Of a stretch of 64,000 nt of DNA, positions 39,089 to 47,697 are shown one piece after another. How positions within the stretch are numbered: position 1 is the first letter of the stretch; each line of letters starts with the position of its first letter. This DNA comes from Burkholderiaceae bacterium (GTDB lineage Bacteria > Pseudomonadota > Gammaproteobacteria > Burkholderiales > Burkholderiaceae_B), in the NCBI GenBank assembly GCA_021208885.1, contig JAJOJF010000017.1, forward strand, positions 1 through 64,000, in the 5' to 3' direction. A model generated the notes under the pieces. That model ran no database searches. It was not told the DNA's origin and saw only the letters and a list, made by a program, of their open reading frames with translations. The translations under genes and the position numbers were made by a program.

Positions 39089-40408
39089 CTAATCAAATGA
39101 GTAAGTGTTGCCCCGCGTTTCCGGCCAATCCTGCCCCCATTGTGAGAGTGACGGGTGTGCCGGGTGCCACTGATGGCTTGACGCATCAGGCTGACCATGG
39201 ACAGGCATATTCATTTGCCTGGTGCTTCCAAGTTGCCAATCTTCAATGGATTGAGCTCTTGTAACGCGAGCCACCAAGTCAGGATGATCTGGCGTCACAA
39301 TGACTGGCGTTAAAAATATCGCTAGCTCGACCTGTCGATCTTGCTTGCTCGTTACGCCAGCAAACCCTTTTTGGCCATCGACTCTTTCATGTGAAATAAA
39401 GCCTCCAAGCACTAATGTTTGGCCTGACCTGACGTTAAATTCAGTAGTGGTTTTGCGGGTACGAATAGCCGGCCCTGCTTCGGTTGAAATCGAGGGGTCA
39501 ATCGAACTGACTTCTACATCCACCTTGGCACGGATTGCACCATGCCGATCAACCTCAGGCGTAACGTTAAGCATTACGCCATATTTCTTAAACAGAGTGG
39601 TTCGTTTGCCCTCCTTGTCTACAAATGCATACGGCACTTCGCCGCCGGCTTGAAAAGAAGCAGGTGAACCACTGCGCGCTAGCAATTGAGGCTGTGCGAG
39701 CAGCACAGCCTGACCTGTCTGCGTTATCGCCTGCAAGCGTGCAGTTAGCAGGTCGTTCATCCCCAACAGCGCTCCGGAGCCAATAAGCGCTCCTTCCTGA
39801 GCCATTTTTAAGCCACCGCTACCGAGTTGCCATGCTGCACCAGCATGAATCCCACCGTTTGGAGAGGATTGCCAATTCACTCCTATTTCCTGCAGATGTT
39901 GTCTTGGCAACTCCAAAATCTTGACATCTAACATCACCATCTGATCCCACGCAATTGAGCTTGTTAAATCAACCACATCCGGATAGCGCGAGAACAATTG
40001 ATCTAGGCGCTTGCGCGTCTCAGACGACACCTCGCGCCCTTCAACCACGATGTGCTGCCCGGCTAGGCGAGCCGAAACGCCCGCAAGCTCCTCTAATACG
40101 GTCTGCACCTGCAGCAGCCTTTGCTGCAGACCCGCTGCACTGATCGTGACCTGGTATGACTGATGCCCATTTTTATGGGTCCAAATATCAACTGTTGTCG
40201 AGCCCACCTGTTTTGCAAACAAAATAACCTCGTTGGCTGACACAGCATTGGCCTGTATCAGCTGGCTGTTGCCAACAGCTACCTGCTTGATACCCTCTAG
40301 TCTGATGACATGGGCACTGCCTGCTTCAAGCGACAAGGGCAATGGCTTGGCCGTGCACAGTGAGCTCGAAAAGATCCATATGATTGACAGAAACAAAACG
40401 CGACTCAT
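39089..40408 (-). CDS. rcpA: Tad pilus secretin RcpA/CpaC
   Basis: A 439-residue outer membrane secretin. It has a signal peptide (MSRVLFLSIIWIFSSSLCTA), a pilus-assembly N-domain (LPLSLEAGSAHVIRLEGIKQ), a BON-like middle (QHIVVEGREVSSETRKRLDQ) and the secretin core (VMLNVTPEVDRHGAIRAKVD, LGGFISHERVDGQKGFAGV). It forms the outer membrane pore for the Flp pilus. It overlaps the 54-codon gene upstream by ATGA. The last about 60 residues, after VTPDHPD, are poorly conserved. Confidence 0.92.
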   Translation of the reverse strand: MSRVLFLSIIWIFSSSLCTAKPLPLSLEAGSAHVIRLEGIKQVAVGNSQLIQANAVSANEVILFAKQVGSTTVDIWTHKNGHQSYQVTISAAGLQQRLLQVQTVLEELAGVSARLAGQHIVVEGREVSSETRKRLDQLFSRYPDVVDLTSSIAWDQMVMLDVKILELPRQHLQEIGVNWQSSPNGGIHAGAAWQLGSGGLKMAQEGALIGSGALLGMNDLLTARLQAITQTGQAVLLAQPQLLARSGSPASFQAGGEVPYAFVDKEGKRTTLFKKYGVMLNVTPEVDRHGAIRAKVDVEVSSIDPSISTEAGPAIRTRKTTTEFNVRSGQTLVLGGFISHERVDGQKGFAGVTSKQDRQVELAIFLTPVIVTPDHPDLVARVTRAQSIEDWQLGSTRQMNMPVHGQPDASSHQWHPAHPSLSQWGQDWPETRGNTYSFD

Positions 40409-40569
40409 GGATTGACCCCAGAGACCACGCCCAAATAAGTTAGTGCACCAGTTTGTTCATAGAAATTTTCCTTTGACCAGACACGAGCGATAACGGGACT
40501 ATGTGCAACAAACACAACACGGCTCAAAAGACCCGCCAGAAATAATGCTGTCAGCATCTTTCGACTCAT
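40405..40569 (-). CDS. Small 54-residue membrane or exported protein of the Tad locus
   Basis: A 54-codon frame that fills the gap between cpaB and rcpA exactly. Its ATG overlaps the cpaB stop (ATGA at 40566-40569) and its TGA overlaps the rcpA start (ATGA at 40405-40408). The protein starts MSRKMLTALFLAGLLSRVVF, a basic then hydrophobic segment that looks like a signal anchor or signal peptide, and continues with a polar tail ending TYLGVVSGVNP. I do not recognise a family. Coupling on both sides is strong evidence that it is translated. It might be a small secretin-associated or envelope component, but that is a guess from position. Confidence 0.72.
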   Translation of the reverse strand: MSRKMLTALFLAGLLSRVVFVAHSPVIARVWSKENFYEQTGALTYLGVVSGVNP

Positions 40570-41396
40570 GGCAGTTGCTCCACGGCCCTTCCCATATCGC
40601 CATAGATGATTTCAGGCGGTTGATCAGTCCCCAAAGAGGGTGCCAGCCCTACAAATCCCGCCAAGTGATTGGCTTGTTCACCATCAAATGGCGCTTGTTT
40701 GGCATCGATGCCATCGTTGTTTGGATCCAGTCTGAGCACGGCAGTCAATACTCCACCTTGATTTGCAGAGACCAGTCTGACAGCTTGCTTTGCTGATACA
40801 TCAAGGGTTACCGACGTCACCCTTTGCTCGGCCACAGCGTACGGGCTGTCAACTAATGGACGGTCTGTCGCCAGTACACGTACGGCTGTGATCAGGAGTG
40901 TCGTCACGCGTTGCCCTTGGTGAGTGAACGTCACGTATAGATCTACAACGTCGCCAACCTCTAGCCTGCCAGACAGTGAACTGACGTGGTCAACAGGGAT
41001 CGTGACGGCTCGCCGACCTGGCGCCAATTGATCGGACAAAGCTGGCGGCTTCGGGCTGGTCAATATTGACCGGGTCAGCGGCTGGCCAGCAATCACATCT
41101 TGAAGCAAAACCATGCCTTCCAGGCGTTCTGCTTGCTCGGCCTCGAAACTGTCCGCACTGGCCCAGGCTTGCGGAATATCCCTCAAAGACAAGTGATCAA
41201 AGGATAGAATTGTGCCAGTGGGTAATGCGCTGGACACCACAACGCGGGTTACCATATCTTGTCTAGCCTGCTCATCGATAGCCTCGATACGACCAGTCAA
41301 ATACTGATGAACCCCAATTACTGTCAGAATGCCAAGAATAAGCGGCAAAGCAAGCCGCTTCGCTATTTGCAACCAAGGTTTTTTACTATCCACCAT
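40566..41396 (-). CDS. cpaB: Flp pilus assembly protein CpaB/RcpC
   Basis: A 276-residue protein with a single N-terminal membrane helix (LALPLILGILTVIGVHQYL), an SAF domain (TRVVVSSALPTGTILSFDHL, VIAGQPLTRSIL) and the RcpC region (GRRAVTIPVDHVSSLSGRLE, GDVVDLYVTF, LDVSAKQAVRLVSANQGG). It acts in the periplasm with the secretin. Its ATG overlaps the stop of the preceding gene (TAATG). Confidence 0.92.
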   Translation of the reverse strand: MVDSKKPWLQIAKRLALPLILGILTVIGVHQYLTGRIEAIDEQARQDMVTRVVVSSALPTGTILSFDHLSLRDIPQAWASADSFEAEQAERLEGMVLLQDVIAGQPLTRSILTSPKPPALSDQLAPGRRAVTIPVDHVSSLSGRLEVGDVVDLYVTFTHQGQRVTTLLITAVRVLATDRPLVDSPYAVAEQRVTSVTLDVSAKQAVRLVSANQGGVLTAVLRLDPNNDGIDAKQAPFDGEQANHLAGFVGLAPSLGTDQPPEIIYGDMGRAVEQLP

Positions 41397-41785
41397 TAAT
41401 TCTCCTTTTGGGGTGCGACTCGCAGACGTGAGACCAGAATCGCAAATCCCTTTGGCTGTTGATCAACAGGTGCCCAGAACACTGCCCACGAAGTCTCTTG
41501 ATGTTGACCACTAAAAATGAACTGTCCCATGCGTTTTTCCATAAAAATTAGGCTGTCAATCTCAGCCATCCATTGAGCGAACCACTCGTTAAACGCCTGC
41601 TTGCCGCACAACCATTCATGCCTGACACAAACATTGCCTAGCTGACGCTCAATTGGTGGTTCACCGCAAAGTTCCAAGTCATGCAAGGCGCCGTGAGCAT
41701 GCCCTGACCAAGGCAAACAGGCAGATGCCATTGGCATTATGCTTAGCATCATCATGATTCCCGTCATCAAAGGAAAAAAACGCAT
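41396..41785 (-). CDS. Unknown exported protein of the Tad locus, four cysteines near the N-terminus
   Basis: A 129-residue protein with a signal peptide (MRFFPLMTGIMMMLSIMPMA, cut probably after SA). The mature part begins CLPWSGHAH and has Cys residues in LCGEP, VCVRHEW and LCGKQ, which suggests two disulfides, then aromatic-rich strands (FIFSGQHQETSWAVFWAP). ATG 41785 overlaps the upstream stop (ATGA), and its own stop overlaps cpaB (TAATG). I do not recognise a family. By position it is an envelope part of the pilus system. Mature residue 1 being Cys could suggest a lipoprotein, but the lipobox is imperfect (MASAC). Confidence 0.7.
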   Translation of the reverse strand: MRFFPLMTGIMMMLSIMPMASACLPWSGHAHGALHDLELCGEPPIERQLGNVCVRHEWLCGKQAFNEWFAQWMAEIDSLIFMEKRMGQFIFSGQHQETSWAVFWAPVDQQPKGFAILVSRLRVAPQKEN

Positions 41786-42342
41786 CAACGTGTGGCCCTC
41801 AAGTAAGCCTCTGGAGTTGTGCCCTGCCAACGCTCTAACCACTGTGTTTCCGATCCCCTTGCCTCCCATGGCGCTTCAACAGCTCTAATCGTTGGCAGCA
41901 ACGCATAAATAATGGCTTTGCTCGCAAGCTCGGTTCGTCGCCACAGATGCGGAGCACGCTCAATTCGTTCTACGACGGTTCTGTCAAAACTGGCTTGCCC
42001 AGCACCGGCTAGTCGCCAGGCTGTTTGAGAAAAGCGGCCTCGGCTAGTGATTGCCTGCCAATTTGGCTCCCCAATCGAAAACTCCCGCATCGTGGAGTTA
42101 TGCCATTGAGTGGCATCTGCTCTGCGCACCCAAAGGTCGTCGTCAGTAATGGCATGGTCAAGTGCAACAGCATCCCCCGCAATCTGGGCCCTGAGCCATT
42201 GATTCGCCCACTGAAACTGCCAGCGTCCGCTCAAATGGATGACCAGAAGCAAAACGACCAACAACAGCATGACCACAACAGCCTCGGCTAGCACCTGCCC
42301 CGATTGACGATTTGCGTTGGCTTTTCTATCGCAGCAACACAT
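41785..42342 (-). CDS. TadE/TadF-like pseudopilin
   Basis: A 185-residue protein with a type IVb-pilin-like start: a polar leader, then RQSGQVLAEAVVVMLLLVVL, with Gly before the hydrophobic helix and Glu at +5. The rest is periplasmic, rich in Trp/Arg (LWVRRADATQWHNS, RAPHLWRRTELA). This fits TadE/F minor pseudopilins, but the soluble part is not familiar. ATG 42342 overlaps the TadG-like stop by 17 bases; an alternative in-frame ATG at 42393 would add residues of no clear role. Confidence 0.7.
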   Translation of the reverse strand: MCCCDRKANANRQSGQVLAEAVVVMLLLVVLLLVIHLSGRWQFQWANQWLRAQIAGDAVALDHAITDDDLWVRRADATQWHNSTMREFSIGEPNWQAITSRGRFSQTAWRLAGAGQASFDRTVVERIERAPHLWRRTELASKAIIYALLPTIRAVEAPWEARGSETQWLERWQGTTPEAYLRATR

Positions 42343-43689
42343 TTTTTGCCATCCAGAAAGGTTGAAATAGATTCTCCAGTTCAGACTTGCCATCAGGTCT
42401 GGGTGTGTACCGGTCGTAATACGCCTGCGCTGCCGAGCGAACCGTCAACGCCTTGCCCCAATCGGATTGCACGCTTAACAAACCTTTGATGCGAAGTCCG
42501 ATCCTGAGCAGTGGATCGTCTAAGGTTTCTAGTGACTGAGATACCGTGACCACGGTCCTCAGGTCTTGCCCTGGTCGTAAGACATAGGGTTGAATTTGAC
42601 TGCGCGCATGCCATCGGATTTGAGTCTTGTAGCCCCATCCATCAGCTAGCACATTGGCAAAGCCGTGAAACATGGCCGTTAATGCAAACTGGGACGTAAA
42701 CCACCGAAAAAAAGTTATCTTGCGAAAGTCATCAGGAAACTCGCCAGCATTTGCAAGTGCATCATCCACGAAGCTCTTGCTAGCCGATCTTGCTCGAATA
42801 TTCTTCATGTTGGCAAACCCCATGGGGTACTCGCGCCAATAACAAAGCACGATCTTTATGCCACGCAAGGCATGAAAGGACAGCGTGTCGGTTGCCTGCC
42901 AAAGCCCGTCAACCTCAAAGGTTGAATCCCCCCGGCGGCGTAGGTTGTGCCGCAAATGCGGGCACTTGGGATCAACAACCCACCAGCTAATTGCAGTGTC
43001 ACTGCGCTTTTGTAGGTAGCGGTGTTGCTTGATCGTCTGATCAAACCAGCTTCGCCAAATCGAATCTGTCGGGTCGATTGTCTGTATTCCCAAAGCTCTT
43101 GTTGGCATCTGAACCTTGATATCAAGCTTTGGCGATGAGTGAAGCTGAGAGCTCATGTTGCGATCAAGAACCGCCTTTACGATTGCTTCAGTGTCACGAA
43201 CAACATTTGAAAGCAATGTATGTCGAGCATGCTTTAACGCACCTGATAGCACGTGATCGTGCTCACGAAAGGCCGCATGCAATTGATGGACACCCGTAAG
43301 GGTTGACCCTGCAACGCTCAGTTTTGAAGCAGCATAGGCTGCTGCATGATGCGGTCCAAACATCATGGCAATCAAATGGATTGGTGGATTAAACCGCGCA
43401 AAGCGAATACTCATTTCACGACGCATTTTCTCTGCGCTGGCGATGGTTAGCAGGTGGCCATGGCCACTTGATGTGCCATGACGGTTCTGTTCAAGAAAGC
43501 ATGGGCATTGAGCAAACGTGCATGATGCTGGGACGCTGCAAGACTCGCGGCAGCCGTCGAGCGCTGCAGCACATGTTGAGCCAGAAACAGCTGCGACAGC
43601 GACAAGCGATGTTGCCAAGCGATAGCTGCTACGCAGGCAATGACGATTGCCAGCACTAGCGCCGCACCAGATTCCTTTTGCTTACGCAT
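42326..43689 (-). CDS. TadG-like pilus protein, reading frame broken by one base
   Basis: The N-terminal part from ATG 43689 (MRKQKESGAALVLAIVIACV then AWQHRLSLSQLFL and AHAFLNRTVMAHQVAMAT) ends at TAA 43447-43449. The remainder (LLTIASAEKMRREMSIRFAR, MFGPHHAAAYAASKL, to KSELENLFQPFWMAKN) follows in the -1 frame. One more C near 43452-43456 gives a single 454-residue protein with one N-terminal membrane helix. The join is natural: NRTVMAHQ and the following helix are as in TadG-like proteins of Burkholderiales. It lies 11 bases after the pilin gene. Function by analogy: a pseudopilin or tip-related component. Confidence 0.68.
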
Positions 43690-43700
43690 GCCGATGCTAA

Positions 43701-44015
43701 TTAACGACTGTTGGCACCATAACTCTTTAGAGATTTATTCTTAATTTGCTTGTTAGCCTCACCGGCGGCTTTGCGCGCACTCGAGATGGCTGTGTTTGAA
43801 TTCTCGCCGGCAAGTTCATTTGCGATAGCAGCAGTCTGCGAACGGATCACTTGACCAAAGGATTGATACACCGCAATTGCAGCAACAGCAACCAGCGCAA
43901 CGATAATGATGTATTCGGTCATACCCTGACCGCGTTGGCGCTGACGATTCGCAGTTGATGTTGTGGTGACTGCTTTTGCCGGCACAGGAGTGGGTTGAGT
44001 CTTTAACAAATTCAT
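43701..44015 (-). CDS. Flp-type pilin precursor (type IVb)
   Basis: A 104-residue protein with a long basic leader, the prepilin site RGQGMTEY (cut after Gly, Glu at +5 and Tyr at +6, the Flp signature) and the hydrophobic helix IIIVALVAVAAIAVYQSFGQ. The mature tail is Ala/Asn/Lys-rich. The leader of about 29 residues is long for Flp. It is first in the minus-strand Tad series. The prepilin peptidase (TadV/CpaA) that would cut it is not in the window. Confidence 0.85.
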   Translation of the reverse strand: MNLLKTQPTPVPAKAVTTTSTANRQRQRGQGMTEYIIIVALVAVAAIAVYQSFGQVIRSQTAAIANELAGENSNTAISSARKAAGEANKQIKNKSLKSYGANSR

Positions 44016-44078
44016 GCTGTCATCCTTTTTGGGTGGTTGCTAAAAAGGCGACAGTTTGCACAAGCTTGACGAACAAAA

Positions 44079-44119
44079 CAATTCGCAAAACACGCAATTC
44101 GGTAAACCGCAATTCGTGT
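44079..44119. repeat. Three CAATTCG motifs upstream of the pilin gene
   Basis: CAATTCG occurs at 44079, 44095 and 44110, that is 16 and 15 bases apart. The last two lie in perfect 9-base repeats CGCAATTCG (44093-44101 and 44108-44116), which are also the arms of an imperfect inverted repeat at 44090-44119 (ACACG ... CGTGT ends). They lie 65-105 bases upstream of the pilin ATG in the intergenic region to dtd. A regulator binding site is a possible reading. Confidence 0.5.
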
Positions 44120-44140
44120 TGAAACAGTCTATCGTCGTGG

Positions 44141-44584
44141 TTATGACGACATGGAAATCGGTATAGTCACAGGGCCATCGTTTACCAGACTGACTTTCAT
44201 GTCAGCTGCAAAGCGGCCGGTGGCCACAGACAGTCCAGTGGCATGTGCTTGGTCGATTAACCGCTCGTAGAGCTGCCTAGCCAACTCTGGGTGAGCGGCC
44301 CCCGTGTAGCTCGGTCGATTGCCCTTACTGGTGTCAGCTGCAAGCGTAAATTGAGAGACGATTAGCAGGTCCCCACGGACGTCGAGTGCCGATCGATTCA
44401 TTTTGCCGTGCTCATCTGGAAAGACCCGCAACTTAACCACCTTATCTACAAGTCGCTGGGCAGTGGCCTCAGTATCGTTGTGTTCGGCGCAAACAAATAC
44501 CAGCAATCCGCCGCCAATTTGGCCGATCACCTCGTCTGCGACGCTCACGCTAGCCTGTTGAACTCGTTGCAAAAGCGCTTTCAT
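44141..44584 (-). CDS. dtd: D-aminoacyl-tRNA deacylase
   Basis: A 147-residue DTD. MKALLQRVQQASVSVADEVI begins it, and the active-site motifs are SQFTLAADTSKGNRPSY and the cross-subunit VNDGPVTI. It hydrolyses D-amino acids, and glycine from tRNA-Ala, to protect translation. ATG 44584 is the family start; upstream sequence to 44671 has no family support. It is divergent from the dehydrogenase gene. Confidence 0.95.
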   Translation of the reverse strand: MKALLQRVQQASVSVADEVIGQIGGGLLVFVCAEHNDTEATAQRLVDKVVKLRVFPDEHGKMNRSALDVRGDLLIVSQFTLAADTSKGNRPSYTGAAHPELARQLYERLIDQAHATGLSVATGRFAADMKVSLVNDGPVTIPISMSS

Positions 44585-44705
44585 CCAATAATCCTGTTTA
44601 CACCCATGACCGAAATGCCAAGCTTGCGATTGAAACACTACGTTAAACTTGACGTTATACAACCCAATCAAAATAGTCTACCAACCTCAAAGCGTCTCCA
44701 TCACC

Positions 44706-45875
44706 ATGAAAATAGCCATTGCCGGCACCGGCTACGTCGGACTATCAAACGCCGTGCTGTTGTCCCAACACAACGAAGTTGTCGCACTCGATATCGATTC
44801 GGTCAAAGTTGAATTCATCAATCGCCGTCAGTCTCCAATTGAAGATGCTGAGCTCGAGCACTATCTCAAGACAAAGCCGCTGAATCTGAGAGCCACCCTT
44901 GATAGCACAGAGGCATACACCAATGCTGACTATGTGATCATCGCTACGCCCACAGATTACGATCCACAAAACAACTACTTCAACACCAGCTCGGTTGAGT
45001 CGGTTATCAAAGACGTAGCGCAAATCAATCCGAACGCTGTTATGGTGATCAAGTCCACCATCCCAGTTGGTTTTACGGTCCGGGCACGTGCTCAGTACAA
45101 GACCGACAACTTGATTTTTTCACCCGAGTTTTTGCGAGAAGGTCGTGCGCTTTACGACAACCTGCACCCTAGCCGCATTGTGGTGGGAGAAGACTCACCG
45201 AGAGCACGGCGGTTTTCCGGGCTCCTTAAACAGGGCGCAATCAAGTCAGATATCCCCGAGTTGTTCACAGGAAGTACCGAAGCTGAGGCAATCAAACTCT
45301 TTGCCAATACCTACTTAGCAATGAGAGTTGCCTACTTCAATGAACTCGATACGTATGCCGCCTCACATGGTCTAAACACGCGAGAGATTATCGATGGCGT
45401 GTGCCTCGACCCCCGTATCGGAAGCCATTACAACAATCCGTCGTTTGGCTATGGCGGATACTGTCTTCCCAAAGACACCAAGCAAATGCTGGCCAATTAC
45501 AAGGACATTCCACAAAACCTGATAAACGCAATCGTTGACGCCAACAGCACGCGCAAAGACTTTGTCGCATTTGATATTTTGAAGCGCAACCCCAAAGTAG
45601 TGGGTATCTATCGCTTGGTCATGAAAGCGGGATCAGACAATTTTCGGTCTAGTTCAGTTCAAGGCATTATGAAGCGCCTCAAAGGCAAAGGCGTCGAGGT
45701 AATTGTTTACGAACCTGTTCTGAAAGAGCCAGAGTTTTATCGATCTCGAGTCGTATCAAGCCTAGAAGAATTTAAGCAAGAAGCCGACGTCATTGTGGCA
45801 AACCGTATTACGGATGACATACGGGACGTCGAGCACAAGGTGTACAGTCGGGATTTATTTGGCAGCGATAGTTAA
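44706..45875 (+). CDS. ugd: UDP-glucose 6-dehydrogenase family protein
   Basis: A 389-residue nucleotide-sugar dehydrogenase. NAD loop [20 protein letters not shown], central [20 protein letters not shown], catalytic Cys in [14 protein letters not shown] and the C-terminal binding half ([20 protein letters not shown]). Length and the [10 protein letters not shown] motif fit the short Ugd form of enteric bacteria and would make UDP-glucuronate for surface polysaccharide. ATG 44706 is the family start; a longer frame from 44649 is unlikely. It stands alone, convergent with arfB. Confidence 0.9.
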   Translation: MKIAIAGTGYVGLSNAVLLSQHNEVVALDIDSVKVEFINRRQSPIEDAELEHYLKTKPLNLRATLDSTEAYTNADYVIIATPTDYDPQNNYFNTSSVESVIKDVAQINPNAVMVIKSTIPVGFTVRARAQYKTDNLIFSPEFLREGRALYDNLHPSRIVVGEDSPRARRFSGLLKQGAIKSDIPELFTGSTEAEAIKLFANTYLAMRVAYFNELDTYAASHGLNTREIIDGVCLDPRIGSHYNNPSFGYGGYCLPKDTKQMLANYKDIPQNLINAIVDANSTRKDFVAFDILKRNPKVVGIYRLVMKAGSDNFRSSSVQGIMKRLKGKGVEVIVYEPVLKEPEFYRSRVVSSLEEFKQEADVIVANRITDDIRDVEHKVYSRDLFGSDS

Positions 45876-45900
45876 CTCACATTCACCGCTATCTAAAGTC

Positions 45901-46317
45901 TCACTCAAAATAGACGCCCGACCCTTTCGACCGGCTAGATTTAATGTGGCCGCGTTCGGACTTTTGCTGCAACCGACGTTCAATAGAGGCTTTGCTTGGT
46001 TTAGTGGGTTTACGCTCTCGTGGTACGTAGTAAGCCTTGGCTACGAGTGCGTTTAATCTTCGCAGGGCCTCTTCCTGGTTTTTAGGCAAGCTTCGGAATT
46101 TTTGAGCCTTGATTGTCACAAAGCCATCACGGCTGATGTGATGGTCTCGCATGTTTTGCAGTCGTTGCTTGACATCAAAAGGTAAGCTAGAGGCCTCAAT
46201 ATCAAAGCGCAAGCAAACAGCGTTCGAGACTTTATTGACATTTTGTCCTCCTGGACCCTGAGCACGAATCGCGGTCATCACAACCTCACTGGCGTTAATC
46301 TGAGGATTTGTATTCAT
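45901..46317 (-). CDS. arfB: Alternative ribosome-rescue factor ArfB (YaeJ)
   Basis: A 138-residue codon-independent peptidyl-tRNA hydrolase. The catalytic GGQ is in IRAQGPGGQNVNKVSNAVCL, and the C-terminal basic tail (SKASIERRLQQKSERG, then SSRSKG) enters the empty mRNA channel of stalled ribosomes. ATG 46317 is the family start. It is downstream of the small unknown gene at 46349, with 31 bases between. Confidence 0.93.
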   Translation of the reverse strand: MNTNPQINASEVVMTAIRAQGPGGQNVNKVSNAVCLRFDIEASSLPFDVKQRLQNMRDHHISRDGFVTIKAQKFRSLPKNQEEALRRLNALVAKAYYVPRERKPTKPSKASIERRLQQKSERGHIKSSRSKGSGVYFE

Positions 46318-46348
46318 CGCCAACTCACAGTCATGGTGAAACCATGGG

Positions 46349-46660
46349 TTATTTTGATTTGCTATCAAAGGTAGTGCGCGCCAAATCAGGATCGGCCATC
46401 AACTCGTAATAAGTGCGCAAGCAACCAAGAGTCGCTGGCAAATTAGGGTAAGCTGATTTAATCATCGCGGCGGCCAACGCGCCGTTGGTGGCGCCGGAGG
46501 ATAACAAAGCGGCAAAGATATCACCACCGTCAGACCCCGCGAACGCATCGCGCACGAAACGCTTCTCAACCGCGCCGCAGGGCGAACTTACCCCTTCGTT
46601 CAATTGCGGATAGAAATAGGCTGCGGCAGTAACAAGCAAGACTACGATCAAGATCTTCAT
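46349..46660 (-). CDS. Small exported protein of unknown function
   Basis: A 103-residue protein with an N-terminal hydrophobic segment (MKILIVVLLVTAAAYFYPQL) that is a signal anchor or signal peptide. The rest has two Cys (SPCGAVEKRF and LGCLRTYYEL) and an Ala/Gly-rich helix region (AALLSSGATNGALAAAMIKS). I do not recognise a family. It is convergent with nothing near and precedes arfB on the same strand. Confidence 0.65.
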   Translation of the reverse strand: MKILIVVLLVTAAAYFYPQLNEGVSSPCGAVEKRFVRDAFAGSDGGDIFAALLSSGATNGALAAAMIKSAYPNLPATLGCLRTYYELMADPDLARTTFDSKSK

Positions 46661-46808
46661 GATTGGAGGACGCTAAAAAACGTAAACATTGTCATTTTGC
46701 CGCATATTATGAACTGATGTAGCGCTATCATCGTTTGGCATGCATGAGGCATTGGGCCGAGCCCGATAACAACCAGAACCGGCAGCCAGACAGCTTGATC
46801 ACGGACCC

Positions 46809-46835
46809 TTGAAATCTAAGCCGAGTCTGTACAAT
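46809..46835 (+). promoter_or_regulatory. Putative sigma-70 promoter upstream of hpnC
   Basis: TTGAAA at 46809-46814, 15 bases, then TACAAT at 46830-46835, 32 bases before the hpnC ATG. Spacing is one or two bases short of ideal. The 207-base gap here otherwise shows no gene. Confidence 0.4.
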
Positions 46836-46867
46836 ATGCCCTTAAGCGCAGATGAAATAAAGCCCCC

Positions 46868-47692
46868 ATGGCTGTCAATCATTACGAGAACTTCCCCGTT
46901 GCCTCATTACTTTTACCGGCCAATATCCGGCAGGATGTTGTTCATTTATACCGCTTTGCGCGTGCGGCTGACGATGTCGCCGACGAGGGTAATGCTAGCC
47001 CAGCCGAACGTTTAGCCGAACTTGCCAGATTTCGCCACGCATTGATTCTCGTCAGTGAAGAGCCGAATATCAGTACCGTTGGCAGTCAAAAACTCGATGA
47101 CATATTTCTGCCGTTGTCCAAGACAATACATAAGCACCGTTTGCCGCTAACGCCTTTGAATGATTTGCTTTGTGCTTTTGAGCAGGACACCCAAGTCAAG
47201 CGCTATCGTGATGAGGCCCATTTGCTAGATTACTGCCGTCGCTCGGCAAACCCTGTCGGCAGGTTGATGCTGCATTTGTTTGGTCAAACCGATGAGGACA
47301 GTCTTTTGCAGTCCGATGCAATATGCACCGCGTTGCAGCGCATCAACTTTTTACAGGATGTTGCTATTGATCTACGCAAGCAACGCGTTTATCTACCGCT
47401 CGATGCGCTCAACACGGCGGGTGTCACCGTCGAGCAAATTGCCTTGGGGGATTGCAACGCCGCTTGGCAGGAGCTAATGCGTGGGCAAATCATGGTCTGT
47501 CGTAACTTGATGCGAGAGGGTGAGCCACTTGGACGACGACTTAAAGGGCGAATTGCCCTTGAAATACGGTTGATCGTGACCGGCGGCTTGCGAATTCTTG
47601 AGAAAATAGAGGAAGTGAATTTCGATGTTTTTAACCGACGACCAACGCTGAACAAACTTGACTGGATCCGCATGCTCGCCAGAGCTTGTTAA
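46868..47692 (+). CDS. hpnC: Squalene synthase HpnC (hydroxysqualene synthase)
   Basis: A 274-residue all-helical prenyl synthase. The first acidic motif is FARAADDVADEG, the second is NFLQDVAIDLRKQRVYLPLD. HpnC turns presqualene diphosphate into hydroxysqualene. The start MAVNHYENFPVASLLLPANI is typical of HpnC. It is first in the plus-strand hpnCDE series. Confidence 0.94.
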   Translation: MAVNHYENFPVASLLLPANIRQDVVHLYRFARAADDVADEGNASPAERLAELARFRHALILVSEEPNISTVGSQKLDDIFLPLSKTIHKHRLPLTPLNDLLCAFEQDTQVKRYRDEAHLLDYCRRSANPVGRLMLHLFGQTDEDSLLQSDAICTALQRINFLQDVAIDLRKQRVYLPLDALNTAGVTVEQIALGDCNAAWQELMRGQIMVCRNLMREGEPLGRRLKGRIALEIRLIVTGGLRILEKIEEVNFDVFNRRPTLNKLDWIRMLARAC

Positions 47693-47697
47693 TACTC

